In this document: positions 19,734-28,501 of the stretch, piece after piece
Layout: each line of letters starts with the position of its first letter
Numbering within the stretch: the first letter of the stretch is position 1
Assembly: GCA_036389135.1 (NCBI GenBank)
Contig: DASVQP010000068.1
Location: 36,576-100,575 of the forward strand
Source of the DNA: Longimicrobium sp.
Lineage (GTDB): Bacteria > Gemmatimonadota > Gemmatimonadetes > Longimicrobiales > Longimicrobiaceae
DNA: 64,000 nt
Direction: 5' to 3'
The notes under the pieces: model-generated
Told to the model about the DNA's origin: nothing
Databases searched by the model: none
What the model saw: the letters and a program-made list of their open reading frames with translations, nothing else
Position numbers and translations under genes: made by a program

Positions 19734-20210
19734 ATGACGGAAGGAACGCGGTGGCAGTTCGTGGGATTGATCGCGGGGCTGGTGATCCTCCATTTCGTGC
19801 TGCGGGTGGGGCTCGGGCTGGGGTTCTACGTCCCCGACCTGCTGACGGTGGCGCTGCTGCTGGCCGCGCGCCGCATGCGCGCCGGGGCCGCCGCCGGGCT
19901 GGGGGTGCTCTTCGGCGTGCTGGACGGCGCGGTGAATCCCTTCACCATGGGGGCCAGCGCGCTGGTGCTGGCGGTGCTGGGCTACCTGGCCTCCCGCTCG
20001 CGCGAGGTGCTGGCCGGCGACTCGCCGGTGCTCCTGGTGGCCTTTCTGGGGCTGGGGAAGTACCTGTTCGACGCGTTCCTGTGGGGAGTGCTCTCTTCGC
20101 GGTCCCTGGCGGGGCCCGCGTCCGTGCTGTTCACCCTCTCCCCGCTGGCGGCGCTGTACGCCGCGGCGGCGGGGCTGGCGGCCGTAACCGTGTACCGCGC
20201 GCTGGTGTAG
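19734..20210 (+). CDS. mreD: Rod shape-determining protein MreD
   Basis: A 158-residue integral membrane protein with about five segments (GLIAGLVILHFVLRVGLGL, YVPDLLTVALLLAARRM and so on), located directly after mreC. Sequence of MreD is weakly conserved, so position and topology carry the call. Confidence 0.85.
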   Translation: MTEGTRWQFVGLIAGLVILHFVLRVGLGLGFYVPDLLTVALLLAARRMRAGAAAGLGVLFGVLDGAVNPFTMGASALVLAVLGYLASRSREVLAGDSPVLLVAFLGLGKYLFDAFLWGVLSSRSLAGPASVLFTLSPLAALYAAAAGLAAVTVYRALV

Positions 20211-20220
20211 GGATCCGTCT

Positions 20221-21456
20221 ATGAGAAGGTACAGGGCGCTCCGGCTGGGGGACCCCCTCCTCTTCGGATTCGTTGTGGCGCTGGCGATCTTTGGGATCGC
20301 CATGGTGTTCAGCGCCGGCGTGGTGGACGTGGGGTACACCCGCGCCCAGGGGGCGTGGCGCGCCCAGATCATCTGGTTCTGCCTGTCGCTGATTCTGGTG
20401 CCGCTCATCCTGCGCGTTCCGGTGGGGTGGCTGGAGTGGGGCGCGCAGCCGGCCTACGCCCTCTCCCTGGTCCTCCTCCTCCTGGTCCCCGTCATCGGCT
20501 CCGGCGGCGAGACGACGGGCGGCATCAAGAGCTGGATCGTGATCGGGCCGCTGCGCCTGCAGCCGGCGGAGCTGGCGAAGCTGGCCACGGCCATGATGCT
20601 GGCGCGCGTCCTGGGCGAGTGGCGGGAGCCCCCGCGCACGCTGTGGGCGCTGTGGAAGCCGATCGTGGTGGTGATGGTGCCCATGGTGCTGGTGCTGGCG
20701 CAGCCCGACCTCGGCTCGGCGATGGTGTTCGGCTCGATCCTGGTGTGGTGCCTGTTCTGGGCCGGGACGCCGCTGATGACCATCTTCTTCCTGGTGAGCC
20801 CGGCGCTCTCGCTGTTCATCTCGATCAACCCGATCGTGTGGGGCGTGTACATCGTCGTATTGCTGATACTGCTGCTTTACCGCGACGCATTCCTGGCGGA
20901 GAAGGCCTCCATCTGGATGGCGAACGCCGTGGCGGGCGGCGTGGCGCTGCCGCTGTGGAACACGCTGAAGCCCTACCAGAAGAACCGCCTCCTGGTCTTC
21001 CTGGATCCGATGATCGACGCGCGCGGGGCGGGGTACAACCTGATCCAGTCGCGGGTGGCCATCGGGAGCGGCGGGCTGTGGGGGAAGGGGTTCCTGGACG
21101 GCTCGCAGAAGCGCCTGGCCTTCCTTCCCGAGCAGCACACCGACTTCATCTTCGCCGTGGTGGGCGAGGAGACGGGGTTCATAGGGGTGATGGCGGTGCT
21201 GGTCACCTTTGGCCTGATCTTCTGGCGGCTGATCCACATCGCCGAGCGCTCGCGCGACCCGTTCGCCTCTCTGGTGCCCATCGGGCTGCTGGGGAGCTGG
21301 TTCGCGCACGTGCTGGTGAACGTGGGGATGACGGTGGGGATCATGCCCATCACCGGCATCCCGCTCCCCTTCATCTCGTATGGCGGCTCGTTCCTCCTGC
21401 TGAACATCGTGGCGATGGCGGTGGTGCAGCGAATAGCCGCGGAGACGGCGAGATAG
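20221..21456 (+). CDS. rodA: Peptidoglycan glycosyltransferase RodA
   Basis: RodA is the SEDS-family glycosyltransferase of the elongasome. The 411-residue protein has about ten membrane segments and the family motifs LQPAELAKLA, QPDLGSAMVF and the C-terminal GIPLPFISYGGS. In most genomes the partner transpeptidase PBP2 (mrdA) lies between mreD and rodA; here only 10 bp separate them, so PBP2 must be elsewhere. An unusually long set of hydrophobic segments lies in the middle (about 175-225). Confidence 0.94.
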   Translation: MRRYRALRLGDPLLFGFVVALAIFGIAMVFSAGVVDVGYTRAQGAWRAQIIWFCLSLILVPLILRVPVGWLEWGAQPAYALSLVLLLLVPVIGSGGETTGGIKSWIVIGPLRLQPAELAKLATAMMLARVLGEWREPPRTLWALWKPIVVVMVPMVLVLAQPDLGSAMVFGSILVWCLFWAGTPLMTIFFLVSPALSLFISINPIVWGVYIVVLLILLLYRDAFLAEKASIWMANAVAGGVALPLWNTLKPYQKNRLLVFLDPMIDARGAGYNLIQSRVAIGSGGLWGKGFLDGSQKRLAFLPEQHTDFIFAVVGEETGFIGVMAVLVTFGLIFWRLIHIAERSRDPFASLVPIGLLGSWFAHVLVNVGMTVGIMPITGIPLPFISYGGSFLLLNIVAMAVVQRIAAETAR

Positions 21457-21466
21457 CGGAACTGCA

Positions 21467-21566
21467 GGGATGAGGGATGGGGGATCAGGGATGAGGCGCG
21501 TCTCCGCGGCATCTCCTGTTCCCTCTCCCTAATTCCCACATCCCCCATCCCTAATCCCTAATCCCC
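21467..21566. repeat. Inverted pair of GGGAT(GA) / ATCCC repeats
   Basis: Bases 21467-21496 are GGGATGA-type units with four G-runs (G-quadruplex pattern); 21528-21566 are the inverted counterpart (TAATCCC-type units). The arrangement copies the pair at 6005-6106 with a different unit. The second arm ends 5 bp before accD and replaces a ribosome-binding site. Confidence 0.8.
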
Positions 21567-21570
21567 ACCA

Positions 21571-22458
21571 ATGGCCTGGTTCCGCAAACCCAAGACGCGC
21601 CTGCAGGCGGCCGACCGGCGCGACCTTCCCGGCGACGTGTGGGAGAAGTGCCCTGCGTGCGGGGACATCCTGTACCGCGAGAAGCTCAAGGAGAACTGGA
21701 ACGTCTGCCCCACCTGCGCCCACCACATGCGGCTGCCGGCCAACGGCTACGTGGCGCTGCTGGTGGACGAGGGGACGTTCCGCGAGCGCGACCGCGACCT
21801 GCGCTCGGCCGATCCGCTCAAGTTCGTGGATCTCAAGGCCTACAAGGACCGCCTGGCCGCCGCCGAGCGCAAGAGCGTCCATGGCGAGGCCGTCATCACC
21901 GGCGAGGGGAAGCTGGACGAGATCCCCGTGTCGATCGGCGTGATGGACTTCGCCTTCATCGGCGGGTCGATGGGCTCGGTGGTGGGGGAGAAGCTGGCGC
22001 GCGCCGGGCTGCGCGCGCTGGAGAAGCAGCAGCCGCTGATCATCGTCTCCGCCTCCGGCGGGGCGCGGATGATGGAGGGGATCTTTTCGCTGATGCAGAT
22101 GGCGAAGACCTCCGCCGTGCTCGCGCAGATGGACGAGGCGGGGCTCCCCTACATCTCCATCCTCACCGACCCCACCACGGGCGGCGTCACGGCGTCGTAC
22201 GCCATGCTGGGCGACGCCAACCTGGCGGAGCCGGGTACGCTGATCGGCTTCGCGGGGCCGCGCGTGATCGAGCAGACGATCAAACAGGAGCTCCCCGAGG
22301 GCTTCCAGCGCGCCGAGTTCCTGCTGGAGCACGGGATGCTGGACCGCATCGTCGACCGGCGGAGCATGAAGCGCGAGGTGTCGCGCCTGCTGCGGCACAT
22401 GCTGGCGCTTCCCGCGCCGGAGGACTTCGCGCTGAACATGGCTCCCGACGCCCCGTGA
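21571..22458 (+). CDS. accD: Acetyl-CoA carboxylase carboxyltransferase subunit beta
   Basis: AccD transfers the carboxyl group from biotin to acetyl-CoA, the first step of fatty acid synthesis. The 295-residue protein has the N-terminal zinc ribbon with Cys pairs in CPACGDILYREKL and NVCPTC, the substrate-binding VMDFAFIGGSMGSVVGEK, and the SASGGARMMEG motif. It overlaps folC by 4 bp, and accD-folC is a common pairing. Confidence 0.96.
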   Translation: MAWFRKPKTRLQAADRRDLPGDVWEKCPACGDILYREKLKENWNVCPTCAHHMRLPANGYVALLVDEGTFRERDRDLRSADPLKFVDLKAYKDRLAAAERKSVHGEAVITGEGKLDEIPVSIGVMDFAFIGGSMGSVVGEKLARAGLRALEKQQPLIIVSASGGARMMEGIFSLMQMAKTSAVLAQMDEAGLPYISILTDPTTGGVTASYAMLGDANLAEPGTLIGFAGPRVIEQTIKQELPEGFQRAEFLLEHGMLDRIVDRRSMKREVSRLLRHMLALPAPEDFALNMAPDAP

Positions 22459-23744
22459 CGCGCGCGGACGTACCCGGGGCCTGGCTCTTCGCCCGGCCCA
22501 CGGGCGGCATCCGCTGGGGTCTGGAACGGACGGAGGCGCTCCTCGCCGGTGTGGGTGATCCACACCGGCGTTTCCGTGCGCTCCACGTGGGCGGCACCAA
22601 TGGCAAGGGTTCGGTATGCGCCCTCTGCGCCGCCGCTCTGCGCGCCGCCGACCCGCGCCGCACGGTGGGCCTCTACACGTCGCCGCACCTGATCTCCTTT
22701 GCGGAGCGCATCCGCATCGGCGGCGCGGCGGTGGAGCGCGACCTCCTGCTGGCGTGCGAGGCGCGCCTGCGTCCCGCCATCGAGGAGTCGGGCGCCACCT
22801 TCTTCGAGGCCACCACCGCCATCGCCTTCCTCTGCTTCGCCGAGGCGGGTGTGGACGCGGCCGTGGTGGAGGTGGGGCTGGGAGGGCGGCTGGACTCCAC
22901 CAACGTCATCACCCCGGTCGCGACCGCCGTCACCAACGTCGGCATCGACCACACGGAGTACCTGGGCAACACCCCCGGCGAGATCGCGTGGGAGAAGGCG
23001 GGGATCTTCAAGCCCGGCATCCCCGCCATCGCCGGCGAGACGGAGCCGCTCCCCCTGGGCGTCCTGCGCCGCCGCGCGGAGGAGGTCGGCGCCCCCTTCT
23101 TCGCGCTCGATGACGCCGCGCGCGTGGACGACGTGCGCCTGTCGCTGGAGGGCACGCGCTTTCGCCTGGCGTCCGCGCGCTGGGGCGAGCGCGAGGTGCA
23201 CACGCCGCTGATCGGCGCGCACCAAGCCCGCAACGCCGCCCTCGCCGCCGAGCTGCTGGGCATCCTCCCCGACGATCTGCGGCCGGGGTGGGACGCGGTG
23301 GAAGCGGGGCTGGCGGGGGTGCGCTGGCCGGGGCGGATGCAGGTGGAGGTGAGGAACGGGCTCACCTGGGTGTTCGACGTGGCGCACAACCCCGACGGCG
23401 TCGAGTCGCTGGCCGCCGCGCTGGACGCGCTGGATCTTCCGCGTCCGCGCGTCCTCCTCGCGGCCATCCTCTCGGACAAGGACTGGCGCGCCATGCTCCC
23501 GCCACTCGCGGCCCGCGTGGACGCCGTCGTGCTCACCGTCGCACCCACCGCCCCCGACTCGCGGCGCTGGGACCCGGAGGCGGTGGCGGCGTCGCTGGAG
23601 GTGCCGCCGGGGGTGGCGGTGCGGGTGATCCCCGACTTCTCCGCGGCGCTCCAGCGGGTGACGACGATGGCGCCGTACGGCACGGTGCTGGTGACGGGGT
23701 CGGTGCACACGGTGGGGGATGCGCTGGGGGAGCTGGGGGTGTGA
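22455..23744 (+). CDS. folC: Folylpolyglutamate synthase / dihydrofolate synthase
   Basis: FolC adds glutamate to folates. The GTG at 22455 overlaps the accD stop and yields a 429-residue Mur-ligase-fold protein. It has the P-loop GGTNGKGSV (about 50-58), LYTSPHLISFAERI, GLGGRLDSTNV and the NVGIDHTEYLG histidine region, and FDVAHNPDGVESL in the C-terminal domain. Its stop codon directly abuts the left inverted repeat of the DUF559 element. Confidence 0.94.
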   Translation: MTRADVPGAWLFARPTGGIRWGLERTEALLAGVGDPHRRFRALHVGGTNGKGSVCALCAAALRAADPRRTVGLYTSPHLISFAERIRIGGAAVERDLLLACEARLRPAIEESGATFFEATTAIAFLCFAEAGVDAAVVEVGLGGRLDSTNVITPVATAVTNVGIDHTEYLGNTPGEIAWEKAGIFKPGIPAIAGETEPLPLGVLRRRAEEVGAPFFALDDAARVDDVRLSLEGTRFRLASARWGEREVHTPLIGAHQARNAALAAELLGILPDDLRPGWDAVEAGLAGVRWPGRMQVEVRNGLTWVFDVAHNPDGVESLAAALDALDLPRPRVLLAAILSDKDWRAMLPPLAARVDAVVLTVAPTAPDSRRWDPEAVAASLEVPPGVAVRVIPDFSAALQRVTTMAPYGTVLVTGSVHTVGDALGELGV

Positions 23745-24299
23745 GGGGCCCCCTCCCCCGCTCGTTCCTCGCGACCCCTCCCCCAAAACTGCCTGGGGGA
23801 GGGGTGGTGGTCCGGGTTGGTTCCCGTGGGCGTGATCCGGGGTATCTGTATGGATGAACTCCAACAGGATTCGGAAGACGACGCCTGAGCTCGACGCTCG
23901 GGCGAAAGAGCTGCGGCGGCGGGAAACGCCGGCTGAGCGGGTGTTGTGGCGGCGGTTGCGGAGGGCGCAGGTGATGGGGTACAATTTCCGGCGACAGCAC
24001 CCGGTCGGGCGCGCCATCCTCGACTTCTATTGCCCGAAGGGACGCCTCTGCGTGGAGCTGGACGGGCCGATCCACGACCGCACGCGGAACTACGATGCCG
24101 CGCGCGACGCCAACCTCGCCGCCCACGGCGTCAGGGTCATCCGCTTCCGCAACGACGAGATCTTCGCCGACATCGAAGACGTCCTCGCCCGCATCCGCGC
24201 CGCGCTTCCTCCGCCGTGCGCACCGGAGCACGTCGATCACCCCTCCCCCAGGTAGTTTTGGGGGAGGGGTCGCGAGGAACGAGCGGGGGAGGGGGCCCC
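23745..24299. mobile_element. 555-bp element: DUF559 gene in 62-bp inverted repeats
   Basis: The left repeat (23745-23806) begins GGGGCCCCCTCCCCCGCTCG and the right repeat (24238-24299) is its reverse complement with a single mismatch over 62 bases. Each repeat contains a shorter palindrome centred on CCCCCAAAACTGCCTGGGGG. The only gene inside encodes a DUF559 endonuclease whose last five codons and stop lie within the right repeat. No target duplication is obvious. Related palindromes occur singly or in pairs at 31391-31446, 31593-31646, 33612-33665 and 33924-33986. Confidence 0.65.
23854..24255 (+). CDS. DUF559 domain endonuclease-like protein
   Basis: A 133-residue protein of the DUF559 family, related to the Vsr/PD-(D/E)XK fold. 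Family signatures are RRRETPAERVLWRRLRRAQV, YNFRRQHPVGRAILDFYCPK and LCVELDGPIHDRTRNYDAAR. The candidate metal site is D in ILDFYC and E in VELDG. The biological role of DUF559 proteins is not established; here the gene is the sole content of a repeat-bounded element, and the C-terminal HPSPR is encoded by the repeat itself. No ribosome-binding site is clear. Confidence 0.85.
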   Translation: MNSNRIRKTTPELDARAKELRRRETPAERVLWRRLRRAQVMGYNFRRQHPVGRAILDFYCPKGRLCVELDGPIHDRTRNYDAARDANLAAHGVRVIRFRNDEIFADIEDVLARIRAALPPPCAPEHVDHPSPR

Positions 24300-24312
24300 C
24301 GCCGTCCACGTG

Positions 24313-24342
24313 TTGACACCGCCATCCCCCGCGCCCTACATT
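24313..24342 (+). promoter_or_regulatory. purA promoter
   Basis: A perfect -35 box TTGACA (24313-24318), an 18-bp spacer and TACATT (24337-24342). It lies just outside the right end of the DUF559 element and 94 bp before purA. Confidence 0.7.
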
Positions 24343-24359
24343 CGCCACAGGATACGTCG

Positions 24360-24395
24360 AGCGCGGTCCCACCTTTGCGGCGGGCCCGCGCTTTT
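24360..24395 (+). terminator. Terminator-like hairpin in the purA leader
   Basis: AGCGCGG (24360-24366) pairs with CCGCGCT (24386-24392), with a partly paired loop, followed by TTTT. It lies between promoter and gene as in the rimP leader, so it may be an attenuator. Confidence 0.45.
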
Positions 24396-24435
24396 GTGCG
24401 CAATGCGCCCGGATTCCTTTGGTACAGCGTCCGAG

Positions 24436-25728
24436 ATGACTGGCAAGAACGGCTGTGTGGTGATCGTGGGCTCCCAGTGGGGAGACGAGGGGAAGGGGAA
24501 GATCGTCGACGTCCTCGCGGAGGAGGTGGACGTCGTCGCGCGCTACCAGGGCGGGGCGAACGCGGGGCACACCGTGCACGTGGGGACCGAGGAGTTCATC
24601 CTCCACCAGATCCCCTCCGGCATCCTGCACCCCAACCGCCGCTGCCTGCTGGGGAACGGAGTGGTGCTCGATCCCTTCCAGTTCTTCCAGGAGCTGGACA
24701 AGCTCACCGCGCGCGGCATCGACGCCGCGCCGCGCGTGGGGGTCAGCGGGCGGGCGCACCTCCTCCTGTCGTACCACAAGCTCCTGGACCGTGCCGCCGA
24801 GCAGCACCGCGGCGCCGGGAAGATCGGCACCACGGGGCGGGGGATCGGGCCGGCGTACGAGGACAAGGTGGCGCGCCAGGGGATCCGCGTGGCCGACCTG
24901 CGCGATGCCGCCCGCGCCGAGGAGCGCCTGCGCGCCGCCGCCGTGCGCGTCAACGAGCGGCTCTCGCTGCTGGCCACGGACGAGCGGGTGGATGCGGACG
25001 CGCTTGTGGCGGAGGTGATGTCGATCCGCGACCGGCTCCTCCCCATCATGGTCGATACGGGGCGCGTGATCCACGACGCCATCCGGGCCGGCGAGCGCGT
25101 GCTGCTGGAGGGCGCGCAGGGGGCGCTGCTGGACGTGGACCACGGCACCTATCCGTACGTCACGTCGTCCAACACCACGGCCGGGGGCGCGGCGCTCGGC
25201 GTGGGCGTGGGCCCGACGGCGATCAGCGAGGTGTACGGGGTGGTGAAGGCGTACACGACCCGCGTGGGTGAAGGGCCGCTTCCGACGGAGTTTCCGTCGC
25301 CGATGCAGGAGCAGATCCGCGACCTGGGCGGCGAGTACGGTGCCACCACGGGGCGGCCGCGGCGCTGCGGGTGGTTCGACGCGGTGGTGGTGCGCTACGC
25401 GGCGCGCGTGAACGGGCTCACCGGGCTCGCCGTCACCAAGATGGACGTGCTGGACACGCTCCCCGAGCTCAGGATCGCGGTGAGCTACCGGGCGGGCGGG
25501 GAGTCGCTGGAGGACTTCCCCGGCGACCTGGGGCTGCTGGCGGAGGCCCAGCCGGAGTATGAGACGATGCAGGGGTGGCAGACTTCCACCGCCGATGCGC
25601 GCCGCTGGGACGACCTGCCGCCGGCCGCGCAGGCGTACCTGCGCCGCATCGAGGAGCTGACGGAGGTGCCGATCCGCTACGTGTCCGTGGGGACGCGCCG
25701 CGACCAGATCATCCACGTGGAGCGATGA
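24436..25728 (+). CDS. purA: Adenylosuccinate synthetase
   Basis: PurA joins IMP and aspartate using GTP, the first committed step to AMP. The 430-residue protein has the P-loop GSQWGDEGKGKIVD with the catalytic Asp, the GNGVVLDP and GTTGRGIGPAYEDK IMP-binding segments, GAQGALLDVDHGTYPYVTSS and the C-terminal VGTRRDQII. The ATG at 24436 gives the normal length; an ATG at 24403 would add 11 residues. It has its own promoter and a downstream terminator. Confidence 0.96.
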   Translation: MTGKNGCVVIVGSQWGDEGKGKIVDVLAEEVDVVARYQGGANAGHTVHVGTEEFILHQIPSGILHPNRRCLLGNGVVLDPFQFFQELDKLTARGIDAAPRVGVSGRAHLLLSYHKLLDRAAEQHRGAGKIGTTGRGIGPAYEDKVARQGIRVADLRDAARAEERLRAAAVRVNERLSLLATDERVDADALVAEVMSIRDRLLPIMVDTGRVIHDAIRAGERVLLEGAQGALLDVDHGTYPYVTSSNTTAGGAALGVGVGPTAISEVYGVVKAYTTRVGEGPLPTEFPSPMQEQIRDLGGEYGATTGRPRRCGWFDAVVVRYAARVNGLTGLAVTKMDVLDTLPELRIAVSYRAGGESLEDFPGDLGLLAEAQPEYETMQGWQTSTADARRWDDLPPAAQAYLRRIEELTEVPIRYVSVGTRRDQIIHVER

Positions 25729-25762
25729 CCCGTCCCGGACGTGCTCGTGGATGGCACCGGAA

Positions 25763-25799
25763 GGGCGCGGCAATGGGGCCGCGCCCTCCGCTCGTTTTT
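25763..25799 (+). terminator. Intrinsic terminator of purA
   Basis: GGGCGCGGC (25763-25771) pairs perfectly with GCCGCGCCC (25778-25786); TTTTT at 25795-25799 follows after 8 bases. It lies only 18 bp before hisC, so partial read-through may feed the his genes. Confidence 0.75.
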
Positions 25800-25816
25800 C
25801 GACCGGGAAGAACGCG

Positions 25817-26920
25817 TTGACCGATCTGGACGCCGATGCCGTCCTCGCGCTGGTGAAGCCCTCCGTCCGTGCGATGGGGGCCTACACCCTGCGCCCGTAC
25901 GAGCCGCGCATCAAGCTCAATCAGAACGAGAACCCCTGGGACGTTCCGGACGAGGTCAAGGCGCGCATCGCCGCCATCCTCGCGGATCGGCCGTGGAACC
26001 GCTACCCGCCCTTTGTCGCCTCCAACTTCATCGCCGCGGTGGCCGAGGCGACGGGGTGGCCGGCGGAGGGGATCCTGGTGGCGAACGGATCGAACGAGCT
26101 GATCCAGTCCGTGCTCGCGGTGGTCGTGGGGCCGGGGACCTCCGTCGTCATCCCCGAGCCGACGTTCACGCTCTACCGGCTGATGACGGAGGTCAACGCG
26201 GGCGAGGTGGTCTCCGTGCCGCTCGCCGCCGACCTGCGCTTCGACGTGGACGCCATCATCCGCGCCGCGCGGGAGAGCCGGGCGGCGGTGGTCGTGCTCT
26301 GCACACCCAACAATCCCACGGGCGCGGCGCTGTCGCTCGACGAGATCTCGCACATCCACGACGAGGCAAGCGGGCTGGTGCTCGTGGACCAGGCCTACGT
26401 GGAGTTCGGCGGCGCGGACGCGATCTGCCTGCTCGATTCGCACCCGCGGCTCGTCGTGCTGCGCACCTTCAGCAAGGCGATGGCGATGGCGGGGCTGCGC
26501 GCCGGCTACATGCTGGCGCACCCCGCGCTCACGGCCGAGGTGAACAAGGCCAAGCTGCCGTACAACGTCAACTTCTTCACCGAGGTCGCCGCGGCGGAGG
26601 TGCTGCGGGCCCGGCATCTGCTGGAGCCGGGGGTGGCGAAGCTGCGAGACGAGCGCGACCGGCTGATCCGCGAGATGTCTGCGATCCCCGGCCTGCGCGT
26701 GTACCCCAGCGAGGCGAACTTCTGGGTCTTTCGCGTGGAGTCGCCCAACATCACCCACACGCAGCTCTTCCAGCGGCTGCTGGATGAGCACGGAATCCTG
26801 ATCCGCGACGTGAGCAAGTACCCGATGCTTAAGGATTGCCTGCGCGTCAACGTCGGCGCGCCGGAGGAGAACGACGCCTTCCTGGGCGCCGTCCGCGCGA
26901 TCATGGAGGAGGCGCGATGA
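25817..26920 (+). CDS. hisC: Histidinol-phosphate aminotransferase
   Basis: HisC transaminates imidazole-acetol phosphate to histidinol phosphate with PLP. I use the TTG at 25817 (367 residues, [20 protein letters not shown]) since the in-frame ATG at 25751 would translate the purA terminator. Motifs: [42 protein letters not shown] and the PLP lysine in [15 protein letters not shown]. It overlaps hisB by 4 bp. Confidence 0.93.
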   Translation: MTDLDADAVLALVKPSVRAMGAYTLRPYEPRIKLNQNENPWDVPDEVKARIAAILADRPWNRYPPFVASNFIAAVAEATGWPAEGILVANGSNELIQSVLAVVVGPGTSVVIPEPTFTLYRLMTEVNAGEVVSVPLAADLRFDVDAIIRAARESRAAVVVLCTPNNPTGAALSLDEISHIHDEASGLVLVDQAYVEFGGADAICLLDSHPRLVVLRTFSKAMAMAGLRAGYMLAHPALTAEVNKAKLPYNVNFFTEVAAAEVLRARHLLEPGVAKLRDERDRLIREMSAIPGLRVYPSEANFWVFRVESPNITHTQLFQRLLDEHGILIRDVSKYPMLKDCLRVNVGAPEENDAFLGAVRAIMEEAR

Positions 26921-27513
26921 GCCGCGTGGGCACGAGGGAGCGGAGCACGCGCGAGACGCAGATCCGCGTCCGCGTCGACCTGGACGGCACGGGAAAGGCC
27001 GAGGTGAGAACCGGCGTCGGCTTCTTCGACCACATGCTGGACGCGCTGGCCCGCCACGGGATGTTCGACCTGGAGGTGGAGTGCACGGGTGACCTGCACA
27101 TCGACGCGCACCACACCGTGGAGGACGTGGGGATCGCGCTGGGCGGCGCCTTGCTGGACGCGCTGGGCGACAAGCGCGGCATCGTGCGCTACGCGGATGC
27201 GACGGTGCCGCTGGACGAGGCGCTGGTGCGGGCGGTGGTGGACGTCTCTGGCCGCCCCTTTCTGCACTTCCACGTGCCGCTCCCCGCCGGCCAGCCGCGC
27301 ATCGGCGACTTCGATGCGGCGCTGTCGGCGGAGTTCTGGCGCGGGTTCGCCATGGAGTCGCGGCTGACGATGCACCTGGACGGCATCCGCGGCGACAACG
27401 CGCACCACGTGGTGGAGGCGACCTTTAAGGCCGCCGCCCGTGCGCTGGACGCCGCCACCGCGCTCGATCCGCGCCGCGCGGGCGAGGTGCCCTCGACGAA
27501 AGGGGCGCTGTGA
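26917..27513 (+). CDS. hisB: Imidazoleglycerol-phosphate dehydratase
   Basis: HisB removes water from imidazole glycerol phosphate. The 198-residue monofunctional type has [16 protein letters not shown] and the metal-binding duplicated motifs [14 protein letters not shown] and [14 protein letters not shown]. Start ATG at 26917 overlaps the hisC stop; its stop overlaps the hisH start. Confidence 0.96.
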   Translation: MSRVGTRERSTRETQIRVRVDLDGTGKAEVRTGVGFFDHMLDALARHGMFDLEVECTGDLHIDAHHTVEDVGIALGGALLDALGDKRGIVRYADATVPLDEALVRAVVDVSGRPFLHFHVPLPAGQPRIGDFDAALSAEFWRGFAMESRLTMHLDGIRGDNAHHVVEATFKAAARALDAATALDPRRAGEVPSTKGAL

Positions 27514-28133
27514 AGCCCTCCATCGTCCTGCTGGACTACGGGGCGGGGAACCTGCGCTCCGTAGCCAAGGCGTTCGAGCACGAGGGCGCCGAGGTGACGC
27601 TGACCTCCGACCCCGCCGTGGCGCGTGGCGCGGAGCGGCTGGTCCTTCCGGGCCAGGGGCACTTCGGGCAGTGCATGACGAGGCTGGAGGAGAGCGGGCT
27701 GGGCGACGCGGTGCGCGAGTTCATCGGCACGGAGCGCCCCTTCCTGGGGATCTGCGTGGGGATGCAGCTCATCTACGACGCCAGCGAGGAGGCGCCCGGC
27801 ATCCCCGGCCTCGCCCTGATCCCCGGCACGGTGAAGCGCCTGCGCACGGACCTCCCCCTGCCGCACGTCGGCTGGAACTCGGTCGAGTTCGTGCGCATGG
27901 CGGAGGGCGACCCCGTGCTGGAGGGCGTTGCCGGCCCCAAGCCGCGCTACTTCTACCACGTCCACTCCTACGGCGTGCTGGAAGCCGACGGCGAGCACGT
28001 CCTCGGCCGCTGCACCTACGACGACGCGTTCGCATCCATCGTGCGGCGCGACAACGTGTGGGGCATCCAGTTCCATCCTGAAAAGAGCCAGGAGGACGGT
28101 TTGCGCATCCTGGGCAACTTCGCGCGCCTATGA
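27510..28133 (+). CDS. hisH: Imidazole glycerol phosphate synthase, glutaminase subunit
   Basis: HisH supplies ammonia to HisF. The 207-residue class I glutaminase has the nucleophile motif [16 protein letters not shown] and the His/Glu pair in [13 protein letters not shown]. The GTG start overlaps hisB. HisF, its partner, is 1.2 kb downstream; hisA, which usually lies between them, is not in the cluster. Confidence 0.95.
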   Translation: MKPSIVLLDYGAGNLRSVAKAFEHEGAEVTLTSDPAVARGAERLVLPGQGHFGQCMTRLEESGLGDAVREFIGTERPFLGICVGMQLIYDASEEAPGIPGLALIPGTVKRLRTDLPLPHVGWNSVEFVRMAEGDPVLEGVAGPKPRYFYHVHSYGVLEADGEHVLGRCTYDDAFASIVRRDNVWGIQFHPEKSQEDGLRILGNFARL

Positions 28134-28141
28134 ACTGCCGT

Positions 28142-28236
28142 TTCACACAGAGCCGCAGAGGAAAAAGAGAGAACACTGTGGGAGAACCAACCCTCTCTGC
28201 CTTTCTTGTAGTTTCCTCTGTGTCTCTGTGTGAGGC
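28142..28236. repeat. Inverted pair of CACACAGAG repeats
   Basis: TTCACACAGAGCCGCAGAGG at 28142-28161 and its inverted partner TTCCTCTGTGTCTCTGTGTG starting at 28213, about 50 bp apart. Same family as 15351-15440. It sits in the gap between hisH and the 79-residue gene. Confidence 0.8.
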
Positions 28237-28260
28237 CCCACAAGATCTCCGGGAGGTCCC

Positions 28261-28500
28261 ATGACTGAAGAAGAAGGACCGCGCTTCGCCTACGCGATGG
28301 ACACGCTGCTGATGGAGGTCGGTCGCCTCAACCGGGTGATCCGCCGGCTGCAGGAGACCCCGTCCGCGGACCCGATCGAGCGGGCGGATCGGGACGGCGT
28401 AATCACGAACCTGATGCAGCGAATCGTCGAGATCTTTGAAGCGATCGACGCGCTCGGGACGGCGCAGGGCGGCGAGGACCAGCCTTCCGACGAGGAGTGA
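28261..28500 (+). CDS. Small helical protein, unknown
   Basis: 79 residues, acidic at both ends, with two predicted helices (YAMDTLLMEVGRLNRVIRRL and GVITNLMQRIVEIFEAIDAL). No signal peptide. The ribosome-binding site GGGAGG is strong. It ends 1 bp before the dapF-like gene, so the two are coupled. I do not recognise a family. Confidence 0.7.
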   Translation: MTEEEGPRFAYAMDTLLMEVGRLNRVIRRLQETPSADPIERADRDGVITNLMQRIVEIFEAIDALGTAQGGEDQPSDEE

Positions 28501-28501
28501 G

